This document shows positions 1 to 8,018 of a stretch of 57,454 nt of DNA, piece after piece. Positions within the stretch are counted from its first letter, which is position 1; every line of letters starts with the position of its first letter. The DNA comes from Nitrososphaerota archaeon. GTDB lineage: Archaea > Thermoproteota > Nitrososphaeria > Nitrososphaerales > Nitrosopumilaceae. The notes under the pieces are model-generated. The model ran no database searches and was not told where the DNA came from. It saw only the letters and a program-made list of their open reading frames with translations. The translations under genes and the position numbers were made by a program. The stretch spans positions 1-57,454 of the forward strand of contig VHBK01000004.1 in the NCBI GenBank assembly GCA_016872015.1, read 5' to 3'.

Positions 1-27
1 TGGGGAACCAGACAATAATTCTCTTTT

Positions 28-366
28 TTACTTTTTAAGAGGTGCGCCTTTGCACAAAACTTTGCCCATTACTCTTGACTGGAAATTGGGGCACACAAAG
101 CATTGGATAAATCCAACGTCTGATTTTAGAACTGGACAGTTAACGTATTCTTGCTTCATTCGCTTGAGCATCTTTGGGGATACTCCCTTTAGCTTGAGTT
201 TGCCCTTGTCATCCATCATTCCGGATGCCTTGAGCTCTGACTTGATTTCATCACCCAACTTTTGAGATTTTTCTGCTTCTTTTACTTCGACTTCAAACTT
301 GTGTTCAAGCTCGTCCATGGAGTCAAATTTTGAGTACCATGATTTAACACTAACGATTGCGATCAT
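28..366 (-). CDS. Conserved small cysteine-containing protein, function unknown
   Basis: A 112-residue protein starting at an ATG on the minus strand. The first 60 residues are charged and probably helical. The C-terminal third carries four cysteines (NCP, then QCFVCPNF, then LCKG), a spacing that suggests a bound zinc or iron-sulfur cluster. There is no signal peptide or membrane segment. It is divergent from the HAD phosphatase, with an AT-rich 54-base gap that holds a TATA-like TTTTATATT for one or both genes. I do not recognise a named family; lineage-specific archaeal protein is the best description. Confidence 0.75.
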   Translation of the reverse strand: MIAIVSVKSWYSKFDSMDELEHKFEVEVKEAEKSQKLGDEIKSELKASGMMDDKGKLKLKGVSPKMLKRMKQEYVNCPVLKSDVGFIQCFVCPNFQSRVMGKVLCKGAPLKK

Positions 367-420
367 AAAACAGACTTCAACTTTTATATTGATAGGTTTG
401 AGCCAAAAAATTAGAAAAAA

Positions 421-1068
421 TTGCTTGCCATTTTTGATGTGGAGGGAGTTCTCTTTGACGCTGAATATTTGCCGATTCTTGCAGAAAAAATAAACAAGCA
501 GGACGAAATCTGGGCAATCACAAAAAAAGGAATTCAGGGCCTCATAAACTGGGAGGAAGGCCTGCGAACCAGAGTGGAGGCACTGCGCGGTCTAAGCTAT
601 GACACATGCAAGGAAGTGGCAGACGAATTGCCAATAATGACTGGTGCAATAGAGACATGCCGCGCACTCAAGGCAGCTGGCTGGAAAATAATGGCAGTCT
701 CTGGTGGATTTACAATAATGACTGACCGACTAAAGGCACAGCTCGGTCTTGACTATGTTTACTCAAACGAACTAATATTCAAAGATGGAAAATTGGACGG
801 CGTCAAAATTAACGTAACGTCTGACAAGGCAAAGTCAGCTAGAATCAAAATTGCTGAATGGAAGGAAGAAAAAGATGACATCGTAGTTACTGTGGATGGA
901 GCAAATGATCTTACGTTATTTGATATCTGCGGTTTAGGTGTTGCATTCCGTGCACAGGATATAGTCAAGGACAAGGCAGACAAAATTATTGAAGAGAAAA
1001 ATCTGACAAACCTAATCCCAATTATCAATGCAAAGTATAATCTGGCCTTGGAACTGCAAATAGCGTAA
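421..1068 (+). CDS. HAD-family phosphatase, phosphoserine phosphatase (SerB)-like
   Basis: A 215-residue HAD-IB hydrolase, probably releasing serine from phosphoserine in the cytoplasm. Motif I is FDVEGVLFD at residues 5-13, with D6 the expected nucleophile and Glu instead of Asp at the +2 acid/base position, as in ThrH-type members. Motif II is SGGFT, the motif III lysine is in SDKAKSA, and motif IV is DGANDLTLFD. Length matches single-domain archaeal SerB proteins. The start is a TTG directly before the motif I strand; no better upstream start is seen. The Glu variant leaves room for a phosphohomoserine or related substrate. Confidence 0.85.
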   Translation: MLAIFDVEGVLFDAEYLPILAEKINKQDEIWAITKKGIQGLINWEEGLRTRVEALRGLSYDTCKEVADELPIMTGAIETCRALKAAGWKIMAVSGGFTIMTDRLKAQLGLDYVYSNELIFKDGKLDGVKINVTSDKAKSARIKIAEWKEEKDDIVVTVDGANDLTLFDICGLGVAFRAQDIVKDKADKIIEEKNLTNLIPIINAKYNLALELQIA

Positions 1069-1083
1069 ATCCAAGTTTATTTT

Positions 1084-1254
1084 CTATGCATAGTCAAATG
1101 TGTCAAATGTGTCTGGCTTGAATCCTTTGTTTTGAGATAGGTATCTGTCTAGCTTTTCAAGCTGAATGCAGATTGCCGCATCTGTTTTTGCATGTCCATA
1201 GATTTGCTCGTGAACTGCTCTTAGGGATTCTTCGCTTAGATTTGCTGGCATCAT
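1084..1254 (-). CDS. Small hypothetical protein
   Basis: A 56-residue, mostly helical acidic peptide (starts MMPANLSEES, ends DTFDTFDYA). An in-frame ATG eight codons upstream is also possible. It lies convergent to the HAD phosphatase and 15 bases from its stop. No motif, cysteine cluster or membrane segment is visible and I do not recognise the family. Its regular amphipathic composition makes it plausible as a real gene, but support is modest. Confidence 0.5.
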   Translation of the reverse strand: MMPANLSEESLRAVHEQIYGHAKTDAAICIQLEKLDRYLSQNKGFKPDTFDTFDYA

Positions 1255-1301
1255 GGGTATAGTATGATGCCGGATCATCTAAAGATCTTGCAAAATCATT
1301 C

Positions 1302-1314
1302 GTTCAAAACAAAC
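1302..1314 (+). promoter_or_regulatory. GTTCAAAACAAAC motif upstream of cofE
   Basis: A 13-mer about 57 bases upstream of the cofE start. The same 13-mer, read from the other strand, forms part of the 17-bp inverted repeat at 19686-19702, and a close relative lies at 47235. Position upstream of a start codon in each case suggests a regulator or basal-factor contact site; function is inferred only. Confidence 0.35.
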
Positions 1315-1370
1315 GCACTGGGGTTTGTGCAGACAAATCAAGTTAAATTACAAATACAATACCGAATTTT

Positions 1371-2102
1371 GTGCTGCAAATCATTCCTGTACCAGTAAAG
1401 TCTGACATCAAAAAGGGCGACGACTTGGCGCAGATTTTCATATCAAATTTCAAGGATTTGCAGGACGGCGATATCATAGTTATTGCGCAAAAAATAGTAT
1501 CAAAGCAGGAGGGCAAAGTAATCGAGCTTGCGCAGGTAATTCCATCTGTTTTGTCTGTGAGCCTCGGTGCTGAATACAACAAAGATCCCAAACTAGTCGA
1601 AGTGATATTATCCGAGGCAAAAAGAATAGTCCGGCTGGAATCTGGAATCATAATAACGGAGACAAGGCATGGATTTGTCTGCGCCAATTCCGGAGTAGAT
1701 GAGAGCAATCTGCCACAAGGCTTTGCATCAATGCTTCCGGAAAATCCTGACAGATCAGCATTCGAGTTTGCCCAAAAAATATCTGCAAAATCGCACAAAA
1801 AAATAGCAGTCATAATCTCTGATACCTTTGGCAGGCCGTTCCGGGAAGGCCAGACAAATGTGGCAATAGGTGTGGCAGGAATAAAAACACTGGATGATTA
1901 TGAGGGAAAACCGGATGCGTACGGCAGGCCCCTGCGCGTAACGAAGATAGCGCAAATAGATGAGCTGTGCGGTGCGGCAGAACTGGTAATGAAAAAGACA
2001 AAAAACTGCCCGTTTGCGATAGTTAGGAATTTTGAATACGAGCCATCAAATGACACAATCCAAACACTGATTCGATCCAAAAACACTGACTTGTTTCGAT
2101 AA
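1371..2102 (+). CDS. cofE: Coenzyme F420-0:L-glutamate ligase
   Basis: A 243-residue protein of the F420 gamma-glutamyl ligase family, which adds glutamates to F420-0 using GTP. Family hallmarks visible are the N-terminal PVKSDIKKGDDL segment, the DGDIIVIAQKIVSKQEG stretch, ESGIIITETRHGFVCANSGVDESN in the middle, and VIISDTFGRPFREGQTNVAIG. Length agrees with archaeal CofE. The start is a GTG at 1371. F420 is known in ammonia-oxidising archaea. It stands alone between a small hypothetical gene and a PHP gene; a TATA-like TTAAATTAC lies about 25 bases upstream. Confidence 0.93.
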   Translation: MLQIIPVPVKSDIKKGDDLAQIFISNFKDLQDGDIIVIAQKIVSKQEGKVIELAQVIPSVLSVSLGAEYNKDPKLVEVILSEAKRIVRLESGIIITETRHGFVCANSGVDESNLPQGFASMLPENPDRSAFEFAQKISAKSHKKIAVIISDTFGRPFREGQTNVAIGVAGIKTLDDYEGKPDAYGRPLRVTKIAQIDELCGAAELVMKKTKNCPFAIVRNFEYEPSNDTIQTLIRSKNTDLFR

Positions 2103-2145
2103 TTCTACAAAAGATTATAATCATTGCACTAAAAATTTAGTTGGT

Positions 2146-3062
2146 TTGGGGTACATCAAAGCAGAACTGCACTGCCACAATTCATTTTCAAACTTTCATG
2201 TGGGTGAAGATGACGCGCCATTTGATTGCGATATTACCATACCACAACAGCTAGAGCGAGCACATGCACTAGGCCTTGACGCATTGTTTGTGACAAACCA
2301 CAACACACTTGATGGCTATTCTCAACTACTCCAATACAAAAACGATCATTCCAAATACAAGCACATTCAGATTTTTCAGGCAGAAGAAATCACCACAAAC
2401 ACCGGAGCACACGTAATCGCATATGGGATTCACAAAGAAATCAAAGCAGGATTGCCACTCGAAGAAATTGTGGACCAAATAAGAAATCAGGATGGAATTT
2501 CGTGCGCACCACACCCATTTAGCCTGCTTGACGCACTGAGGAATGAGTCTGCAAAATGCGATATGATTGAAGTCTTTAACAGCAATAACGTCGATATCAT
2601 ATCAAATGCAAGGGCTGCACAATTCTCACTAGAGCACAACAAAATAGGCGTTGCCGGAAGCGACTCGCATGTTTTGTCTACTCTTGGCAGGTGCGTTAAT
2701 GTCATTGAATCGGAAAACACACTAGATGACGCACTATACTCAATGCGACACAACAAGATTGCAATTCATCAGACCGATATGCAAAAGAGCAAGAGACCCT
2801 TGAGCACATCAAGTACAAGATTAACAACTCCAAGGATTATTTGGCGGAATACATCCGCGAGCACTATCCAAACTCGCAGTGGATGATGTCATTATTATTA
2901 AAAATGTATGACCTCAACCAGAACAGCTACATGTGGTCACTTGTGTACAAGCTGGCAGTATACCTGATGAAGCGAGTATCGAACAAAATAAACATCCAGG
3001 GATATGATGCATCAAAGCTGCACGACAGAAATCTTGCAGCAATGCTTCGAATGGCACTATAG
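2146..3062 (+). pseudogene. PHP-domain phosphoesterase, interrupted by a frameshift
   Basis: The first part (TTG at 2146 to about 2775) encodes a PHP metal-dependent phosphoesterase with ELHCHNSFSN, NHNTLDG, APHPFS and GSDSH metal-ligand motifs. Around 2772-2776 the homologous reading shifts by -1: continuing in the original frame gives a low-complexity tail ending at 2886, whereas the other frame reads smoothly from DRYAKEQETLEHIKYK through to a stop at 3062. One extra C at the ACCG run near 2773-2775 would restore a single protein of about 305 residues. It may be a true mutation or a sequencing or assembly error. If intact it would be a PHP hydrolase of unknown substrate. Confidence 0.8.
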
Positions 3063-3100
3063 CCCAGAATCTTTATCAATTAGATTGAGTTGTTTCTTCC

Positions 3101-3448
3101 ATGGAAGTTCAACAAGCAGCTGATAAGCTACTAAAGCTTAGTCCGTCAGTTCGAGTTGTAACTATCTGTGACATGAATGGCAAGGTCCTCTTCTCAGAGC
3201 GTTCTAGTCGTGTCAAGATGCTTTTATCAAAACAGGAAAGCAAAATGTCACTGCAAAACGCTGCACGCGGATGGAAGGTGCGCAAAAAGCTGGAAAAGAA
3301 GCTTGGTGCATGCAAGTATGTGCTTGCTGAATACGGCAACGTAAAGAGAATTACAATGCCTGCAGGTGCAAACCACTTGTTATTCATCACAACGACTTCT
3401 TCATTTGACCACAAAAAAGTGGTGAATCGAGTAAGGACTTTTCGTTAG
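3101..3448 (+). CDS. Roadblock/LC7-like small protein
   Basis: A 115-residue cytoplasmic protein. The pattern helix, then VRVVTICDMNGKVLFSERSS, helix, then a KRITMPAGANHLLFITTTSS strand resembles the roadblock/LC7-like fold seen in thaumarchaeal sensory and GTPase-linked proteins. The 130-residue protein at 34158-34550 has the same architecture and similar key phrases (SGEILCSEHRN; VARISIPFKEKYVILVS), so the two look like distant paralogues. ATG start at 3101. No adjacent GTPase gene gives a partner. The fold assignment is by eye. Confidence 0.65.
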   Translation: MEVQQAADKLLKLSPSVRVVTICDMNGKVLFSERSSRVKMLLSKQESKMSLQNAARGWKVRKKLEKKLGACKYVLAEYGNVKRITMPAGANHLLFITTTSSFDHKKVVNRVRTFR

Positions 3449-3485
3449 AGTCCGTCTCTTTTTCTTATTTTTGATTATTGGTAGG

Positions 3486-3743
3486 CTAGTCTAGTTTTCT
3501 TCTTCCAGTACCACGACCACTGCTGACCCACATTCCTTTTGAGGATGTGGTGCTTGATGAACTGGAAACGTCGCCGAACTTTATTTTTGCAGTACCTCGA
3601 CCCATTGAGATGTACTGATCTTTTGCTGCTTCCTTTTTCTCTTCGCTGTATTTCTTGAATGCTGGGCCTGTCCAATTACTTTGTTCTTCTTTTTCGACTA
3701 TTCTTCTTGATGTTCCTCTACCGCCAATTCGTATGATTCCCAT
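3486..3743 (-). CDS. Small basic protein with repeated GRGT motifs
   Basis: An 85-residue protein with three GRGT blocks (GGRGTSRR near the N-terminus, MGRGTAKIK in the middle, SGRGTGRRK at the C-terminus), a lysine/glutamate-rich helix, and a serine-threonine run. The Gly-Arg blocks recall nucleic-acid-binding RGG or AT-hook-like elements, but this is only a resemblance. The overlapping frame on the same strand is less regular. An upstream TATA-like sequence is present in the AT-rich gap before tusA. Family not recognised. Confidence 0.55.
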   Translation of the reverse strand: MGIIRIGGRGTSRRIVEKEEQSNWTGPAFKKYSEEKKEAAKDQYISMGRGTAKIKFGDVSSSSSTTSSKGMWVSSGRGTGRRKLD

Positions 3744-3872
3744 CTTCAGATCATAAAGGTCAATGCATACTAATAAGATTATAGGAGATTATGCCCAAGT
3801 TCTGCAAAAATATTTACAACAACTGGGATTAGCTGGCACTAAACACTCGGAAAATTCTAAATAGATTTTAAT

Positions 3873-4130
3873 ATGCAAATTCGCCCCTCAGAAACGTTGA
3901 GCACTACAACTAAACTATTAGATGCACGAGGCTTGTTCTGCCCAGAACCGGTGTTTAGAACAAAAATCGAAGTAGAACGAATGCAAGTAGGAGAAACACT
4001 AACAGTTCTAGCTGATGATCCAAACGCAGAAGAAGACGTCTCAAGATGGGTCAAGCGAAACGGACACGAGCTCTTATCTTTGCAGAAAAAAGACAGCGCA
4101 CTGGAATTTCAAATCAAAAAGGTGAAGTAG
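3873..4130 (+). CDS. TusA-family sulfur carrier protein
   Basis: An 85-residue protein of the TusA/SirA family, which carries sulfur as a persulfide on a conserved cysteine. The signature LDARGLFCPEPVF places Cys23 in the CPxP motif at the expected position. The rest (VGETLTVLADDPNAEEDVSRW) fits the two-layer alpha/beta fold. Length is normal. It is followed after only three bases by the cysteine synthase reading frame, and the ribosome-binding sequence of that gene lies in its last codons, so the two are co-transcribed. The neighbourhood also holds TrxB, Thi4, sulfite reductase and rhodanese. Confidence 0.92.
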   Translation: MQIRPSETLSTTTKLLDARGLFCPEPVFRTKIEVERMQVGETLTVLADDPNAEEDVSRWVKRNGHELLSLQKKDSALEFQIKKVK

Positions 4131-4136
4131 TTTCTG
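4121..4136 (+). promoter_or_regulatory. GGTGA ribosome-binding sequence deciding a CTG start
   Basis: GGTGA at 4121-4125 lies inside the last tusA codons and eight bases before the CTG at 4134. It complements the archaeal 16S rRNA tail, and it is the only ribosome-binding sequence that fits the homologous N-terminus of cysteine synthase. Confidence 0.6.
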
Positions 4137-5132
4137 GCCAAAGTCGTACTTGACGCAGACATTCTAGACAGAGTTGGCAATACTCCACTAGTAAAACTAG
4201 AGTCATTATCAAACAATAAAGTACAGTATTTTGCTAAATTAGAAAGCCACAACCCGTTTGGCTCTGTCAAGGACCGGGCTGCCTACTGGATGATAAAAGA
4301 CGCAGAAGAAAAGGGCAAACTAAAGAAAAACCACACCATAATAATCGAGCCGACCTCTGGCAACACTGGAATTGCGTTAACTGGAATAGCAAGCCTTCTT
4401 GGATATGAAGTAGAAATTGTAATCCCAGAAAAGGCATCAGAAGAAACAAAGAAAATCATTGCAAAACTTGGCGCCAAGCTATATGAGACAAGTGACGATC
4501 TCTGCCCCAAAGTAGGTGCGGGAACTGATCAAAGCATTGCACTTGCTACATCTATTGCGTCATCACGCCCTGACAAGTATTATTCTCCAAATCAATATGC
4601 AAATGAGGCAAATTACTTGGGTCACTATCGCGGAACGGGTCCTGAAATCTGGAAACAAACAGAGGGCAAAGTAACCCACTTTTTCACAGGTGTTGGAACT
4701 GGAGGAACAGTGACTGGCATCTCTACATATCTCAAAGAGCAAAACTCTGAAATCAAGACAATTGGCGTGCAGCCACAGCAAAACCACCTGATTCAGGGCT
4801 TGAGAAACTTTGAGGAATCTGCAAAGCCAGACTTGTTCCTAAGACGAGAAAAATCTGTAGATGATTGGATTACAATTAACAACGAGACGGCATTTGCGGC
4901 AGTAAAGGAAATCTTTGCCAAAGAAAAACTGCTAGTGTCACCATCTTCTGCAACTGTTTATGCTGCAATGAAAAAATATCCAATAGATGAAGGAATAGTG
5001 GTTGGAATATTTGCAGATGATGGCAGAAAATTCAAGTCATTATACGCACAGCAAAAGATCTTTACCGAAGAAGAATTCGATGCAAACCTAAAACAGGCAA
5101 AGCATCTATCCAAAATAGTATACTTGGACTAG
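4134..5132 (+). CDS. Cysteine synthase (PLP-dependent), apparent CTG start
   Basis: A fold-type II PLP enzyme of about 332 residues making cysteine from sulfide and an activated serine (CysK/CysM family). The N-terminus reads AKVVLDADILDRVGNTPL, the PLP lysine lies in NPFGSVKDRAA, and the phosphate-binding loop is PTSGNTGIAL. The frame has no ATG, GTG or TTG between the tusA stop and 4290, and starting at 4290 would remove the PLP lysine. A CTG at 4134, eight bases after a good GGTGA ribosome-binding sequence (4121-4125), fits homology exactly. Either CTG is used or an ATG has mutated. The gene overlaps the convergent receiver gene by four bases. Confidence 0.9.
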   Translation: MAKVVLDADILDRVGNTPLVKLESLSNNKVQYFAKLESHNPFGSVKDRAAYWMIKDAEEKGKLKKNHTIIIEPTSGNTGIALTGIASLLGYEVEIVIPEKASEETKKIIAKLGAKLYETSDDLCPKVGAGTDQSIALATSIASSRPDKYYSPNQYANEANYLGHYRGTGPEIWKQTEGKVTHFFTGVGTGGTVTGISTYLKEQNSEIKTIGVQPQQNHLIQGLRNFEESAKPDLFLRREKSVDDWITINNETAFAAVKEIFAKEKLLVSPSSATVYAAMKKYPIDEGIVVGIFADDGRKFKSLYAQQKIFTEEEFDANLKQAKHLSKIVYLD

Positions 5133-5512
5133 CTCTGTAATTTACTGATCATTGTGTTAAGTGAGAACGGCTTTTCTAGGATTTCTACTGACTTTGGTAC
5201 GTTTCCTGGTGCCTTTATCAAAGAATTGATGTCGTATGCAGAAGCAAAGATGATTCTCTGGTTTGGCCGCTTGTCCAGTATTTCCTTTGCCACCTCGACT
5301 CCACTTTTTCTGGGCATATTATTATCTAATAGTACTACGTCGAATGGATTTTGATCTAGTGAATCAAACTCGGATAATGCTTTTTCATATGTCTTAATGC
5401 ATTCTACTCCATCCTTTGCGACCTGTACTTTGTGGCCGTTTTTTTCCAGTATCTTGGTGTACTGGCTTGCGGTAAACGCATTGTCCTCTGCGACCAATAT
5501 GTTTAGGCTCAT
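5129..5512 (-). CDS. Single-domain response regulator (receiver)
   Basis: A 127-residue CheY-like receiver without an output domain. Acidic pocket E9-D10, phosphoacceptor D63 in VVLLDNNMP, and lysine K114 in EKPFS are all present, so it should be phosphorylatable. It lies 57 bases downstream of the histidine kinase gene on the same strand, and the pair probably forms a two-component system. It is a clear paralogue of the receiver at 20288-20785 (shared phrases PFDVV/PFDAVV, RIIFASAY, EKPFS/QKPFS). The signal and target are unknown. Confidence 0.9.
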   Translation of the reverse strand: MSLNILVAEDNAFTASQYTKILEKNGHKVQVAKDGVECIKTYEKALSEFDSLDQNPFDVVLLDNNMPRKSGVEVAKEILDKRPNQRIIFASAYDINSLIKAPGNVPKSVEILEKPFSLNTMISKLQS

Positions 5513-5569
5513 TTGATAAAACTCTCATCGATGTATACTTTAGTCGGTGTCTGTTCGATTAGTGCAAAC

Positions 5570-6961
5570 CTAGTTTGTTATGGTGATTGTTTTTGGTATG
5601 ATGGGTATTGTGAACTCGAATGTTGCTCCACAATCCTTGTTGTTTTTGGCAGTGATTTTTCCGCCATGAGCTTCGACTATTCCCTTGCACAAGAACAATC
5701 CTAGGCCGTTTCCTGCCTGGTTATCACTACCATGTCCCTTTGTGGCAAACTTGCCAAATATCTTGGGCAGGATTTCCTCAGGAATACCATTGCCGGTATC
5801 CAAAACAGATACTGTCACCTCGTTTTGCCCTAATGTGGTCTTGACTTTGATTTGACCCTTGTCTGTGAACTTGATTGAATTGTTAATGAGATTTCGTAGT
5901 ACTTGGTCTAGCCTAGTTCTGTCTGCATGTATTGTGACGTCTTGGCCAGTCTCCTCCAGTATTTTGATGTCTTTTGATAGGCCTGTCTTTGCCATCATTA
6001 CTGCTTCCTTGATCGTGTTGTTAAGCGAGATATTTTCTTGGTATATGGTCAGTCGGTTGCTCTCTATTCTGGTTACATCTAGGACATCATTTGCCAAGTC
6101 CTGGAGTTTTTTTGCAAGCGTGGTAACTCCATCCCATGCCTCCTTTTGGTCAATGTCGCCAGACTGTGCCAGCTCTGCAAAGCCAAAGATTGGCTGAATT
6201 GGGCTTTTTAGCTCGTGCGACGCGATGCTGATGAACTCGTCTTTCATTTTATCTATGTCTTTGAGTTTTTTGTTTGCCTCGGATAATTCACGAGTCTTAT
6301 CATCAATTTCGCGCTTGAGATCCGAGTTTATCTGGGAGAAAAAGTGTCGCAATGCAAGTGCTATTCCTCCAACTGTAACTATTATTGCAATTTGAACAAT
6401 TAACCATCCTCGCTCATGTTCCTCAATTGCAGACACTGCCTGATCATCAAACCTTTCAATTTCAGATGATGTGGAATCGATTTCGTTTTGGATCTGCCTG
6501 TGTTTAGAGTTCAACTGATCCAGCAAAACTGGACTGGGCGATGTTAAAACCACCTTTGCAATCTCTTCGTATTCTAGATGTGTCTGTTCTATTTCCAAAA
6601 ACATTTGGTGAACTAGTCTAAAGTTTGCCTGGGTTGGGTCTGGCGCAACAGAAAATCCAGTCTCGGTAATTTTCTTTGCATGATCAATGTCTGATTTTAT
6701 TAGAACAGTGCTTGACCAAAATTCTTCTTTTGCACTGTCTTCTTGATTTGCAATGATTTTATCAAAACTTGATGCCTGCTTCTGATGGTGTAGTTGTATT
6801 TTGCTCAGGTTTTCCTGCAGGGGCTTGTATGCTTCTGATATCATGATTATCTCAGAGCTTACCTTTGACATTTGGTATGTGCCAAACAAGATGGTAACGC
6901 CTAGCAGTAATATGATGATTCCAACCATTCCGCTAATCTTCAGACTCGTCTTTTCAAACAT
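5570..6961 (-). CDS. Membrane sensor histidine kinase
   Basis: A 463-residue kinase. Transmembrane segments at about 11-28 and 186-205 bracket an extracytoplasmic helical sensor of roughly 155 residues (four-helix-bundle type). A coiled linker leads to a HisKA domain with the phosphoryl-accepting H249 in SIASHELKSP, then the HATPase domain with N-box LRNLINNSIKF, DTGNGIP and GNGLGLFL. All catalytic boxes are intact. It is transcribed ahead of the single-domain receiver. Its upstream region contains the GTTTGTT-type motif at 7001-7021. Ligand unknown. Confidence 0.93.
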   Translation of the reverse strand: MFEKTSLKISGMVGIIILLLGVTILFGTYQMSKVSSEIIMISEAYKPLQENLSKIQLHHQKQASSFDKIIANQEDSAKEEFWSSTVLIKSDIDHAKKITETGFSVAPDPTQANFRLVHQMFLEIEQTHLEYEEIAKVVLTSPSPVLLDQLNSKHRQIQNEIDSTSSEIERFDDQAVSAIEEHERGWLIVQIAIIVTVGGIALALRHFFSQINSDLKREIDDKTRELSEANKKLKDIDKMKDEFISIASHELKSPIQPIFGFAELAQSGDIDQKEAWDGVTTLAKKLQDLANDVLDVTRIESNRLTIYQENISLNNTIKEAVMMAKTGLSKDIKILEETGQDVTIHADRTRLDQVLRNLINNSIKFTDKGQIKVKTTLGQNEVTVSVLDTGNGIPEEILPKIFGKFATKGHGSDNQAGNGLGLFLCKGIVEAHGGKITAKNNKDCGATFEFTIPIIPKTITITN

Positions 6962-7000
6962 TCACAACTTGAAAATAAGACAAGATTGGTTTTTGTGGTT

Positions 7001-7021
7001 GTTTGTTTGATTCGAACGAAC
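7001..7021 (-). promoter_or_regulatory. GTTTGTT-n7-AACGAAC inverted repeat upstream of the histidine kinase
   Basis: An imperfect inverted repeat (one mismatch between arms) about 40-60 bases upstream of the kinase start, ending at the trxB stop codon. Its first 15 bases match 36689-36703 exactly. It is related to the motif at 19686-19702. Candidate operator or promoter element. Confidence 0.35.
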
Positions 7022-8010
7022 TAGGACTTGGTTTCAGTTAGGTACCTGTCGACATCGATTGCTGCCATACAACCAAAGCCGGCTGCTGTGATTGCCTGCC
7101 TGTATCTGTGATCGTGGACATCGCCTGCGGCAAAGACTCCCGTAATGCTAGTTTTTGTGTGGTCTTGGAGCTTGATGTATCCTTGCTCATCTAGTTCGAC
7201 TCTGTCGACAAAGATCTTTGTGTTTGGCTCATGGCCGATTGCCACAAAGAGTGCGCCTGCTGGTAGAGTTGTCTTTTGGCCAGACTTGATATCAGACAAA
7301 ATAACATTTTGCACTTTTTGGTCGCCCTGAATGTCGGATACGACACTGTTCCAGTGCATTTGGATTTTTGGATTGGAAAGTGCGCGCTCTTGCATTACTT
7401 TACTTGCACGTAATGTGTCCTTTCTGTGGATGATGTGTACTTTACTTCCAAATTTTGTCAAAAATGTTGCCTCTTCTATTGCAGAATCTCCGCCTCCGAT
7501 AACAACAATTTCCTGATTTCTAAAGAATGGACCATCACATGTTGCGCAATATGAGACTCCGCGACCGCCAAATGTCTGCTCACCTACAATTCCTAGCTTT
7601 CTTGGAGATGCTCCTGTAGCAATGATTACTGCCTTGCACTCGTATTCTTCGGATGCTGTTAGAATCTTGAACGGCTTGTGTCTAAAATCAACATCAATTA
7701 CCTCATCATCTATTATTGTGGTTCCCATTCGCTCTGCCTGCTTTCTCATAGTGATCATCAAATCTGGACCCATGATTCCGTTCTCAAATCCGGGATAATT
7801 CTCAACTTCTGTCGTGTTGACTAGCTGTCCGCCAGGCAAAACTCCAGACAAAATCAAGGTGTCATATCTTGCGCGAGAGCAGTAGATTCCCGCCGTATAA
7901 CCTGCAGGACCTGCACCGATTATGATTACATCGTATTTTGTTTTTCTTTTCTCTGTCTTTGGGAATTCTTTTTCAATCATTACGGTGGAACCACCGTCCG
8001 CAGCCATCAT
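7021..8010 (-). CDS. trxB: Thioredoxin reductase
   Basis: A 329-residue FAD/NADPH enzyme that reduces thioredoxin. The FAD-binding IIGAGPAGYTAGIYCSRA, the redox-active SYCATCDGPFF disulfide, the NADPH-binding GGGDSAIEEA and the C-terminal FAAGDVHDHRYRQA are all intact. There is an N-terminal extension of about 25 residues before the first strand; an internal start is possible. It is the last gene of a tight three-gene unit thi4 - unknown - trxB (gaps of 3 and 8 bases), which ties it to sulfur or thiol redox chemistry. Confidence 0.95.
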   Translation of the reverse strand: MMAADGGSTVMIEKEFPKTEKRKTKYDVIIIGAGPAGYTAGIYCSRARYDTLILSGVLPGGQLVNTTEVENYPGFENGIMGPDLMITMRKQAERMGTTIIDDEVIDVDFRHKPFKILTASEEYECKAVIIATGASPRKLGIVGEQTFGGRGVSYCATCDGPFFRNQEIVVIGGGDSAIEEATFLTKFGSKVHIIHRKDTLRASKVMQERALSNPKIQMHWNSVVSDIQGDQKVQNVILSDIKSGQKTTLPAGALFVAIGHEPNTKIFVDRVELDEQGYIKLQDHTKTSITGVFAAGDVHDHRYRQAITAAGFGCMAAIDVDRYLTETKS

Positions 8011-8018
8011 GACTGTGC

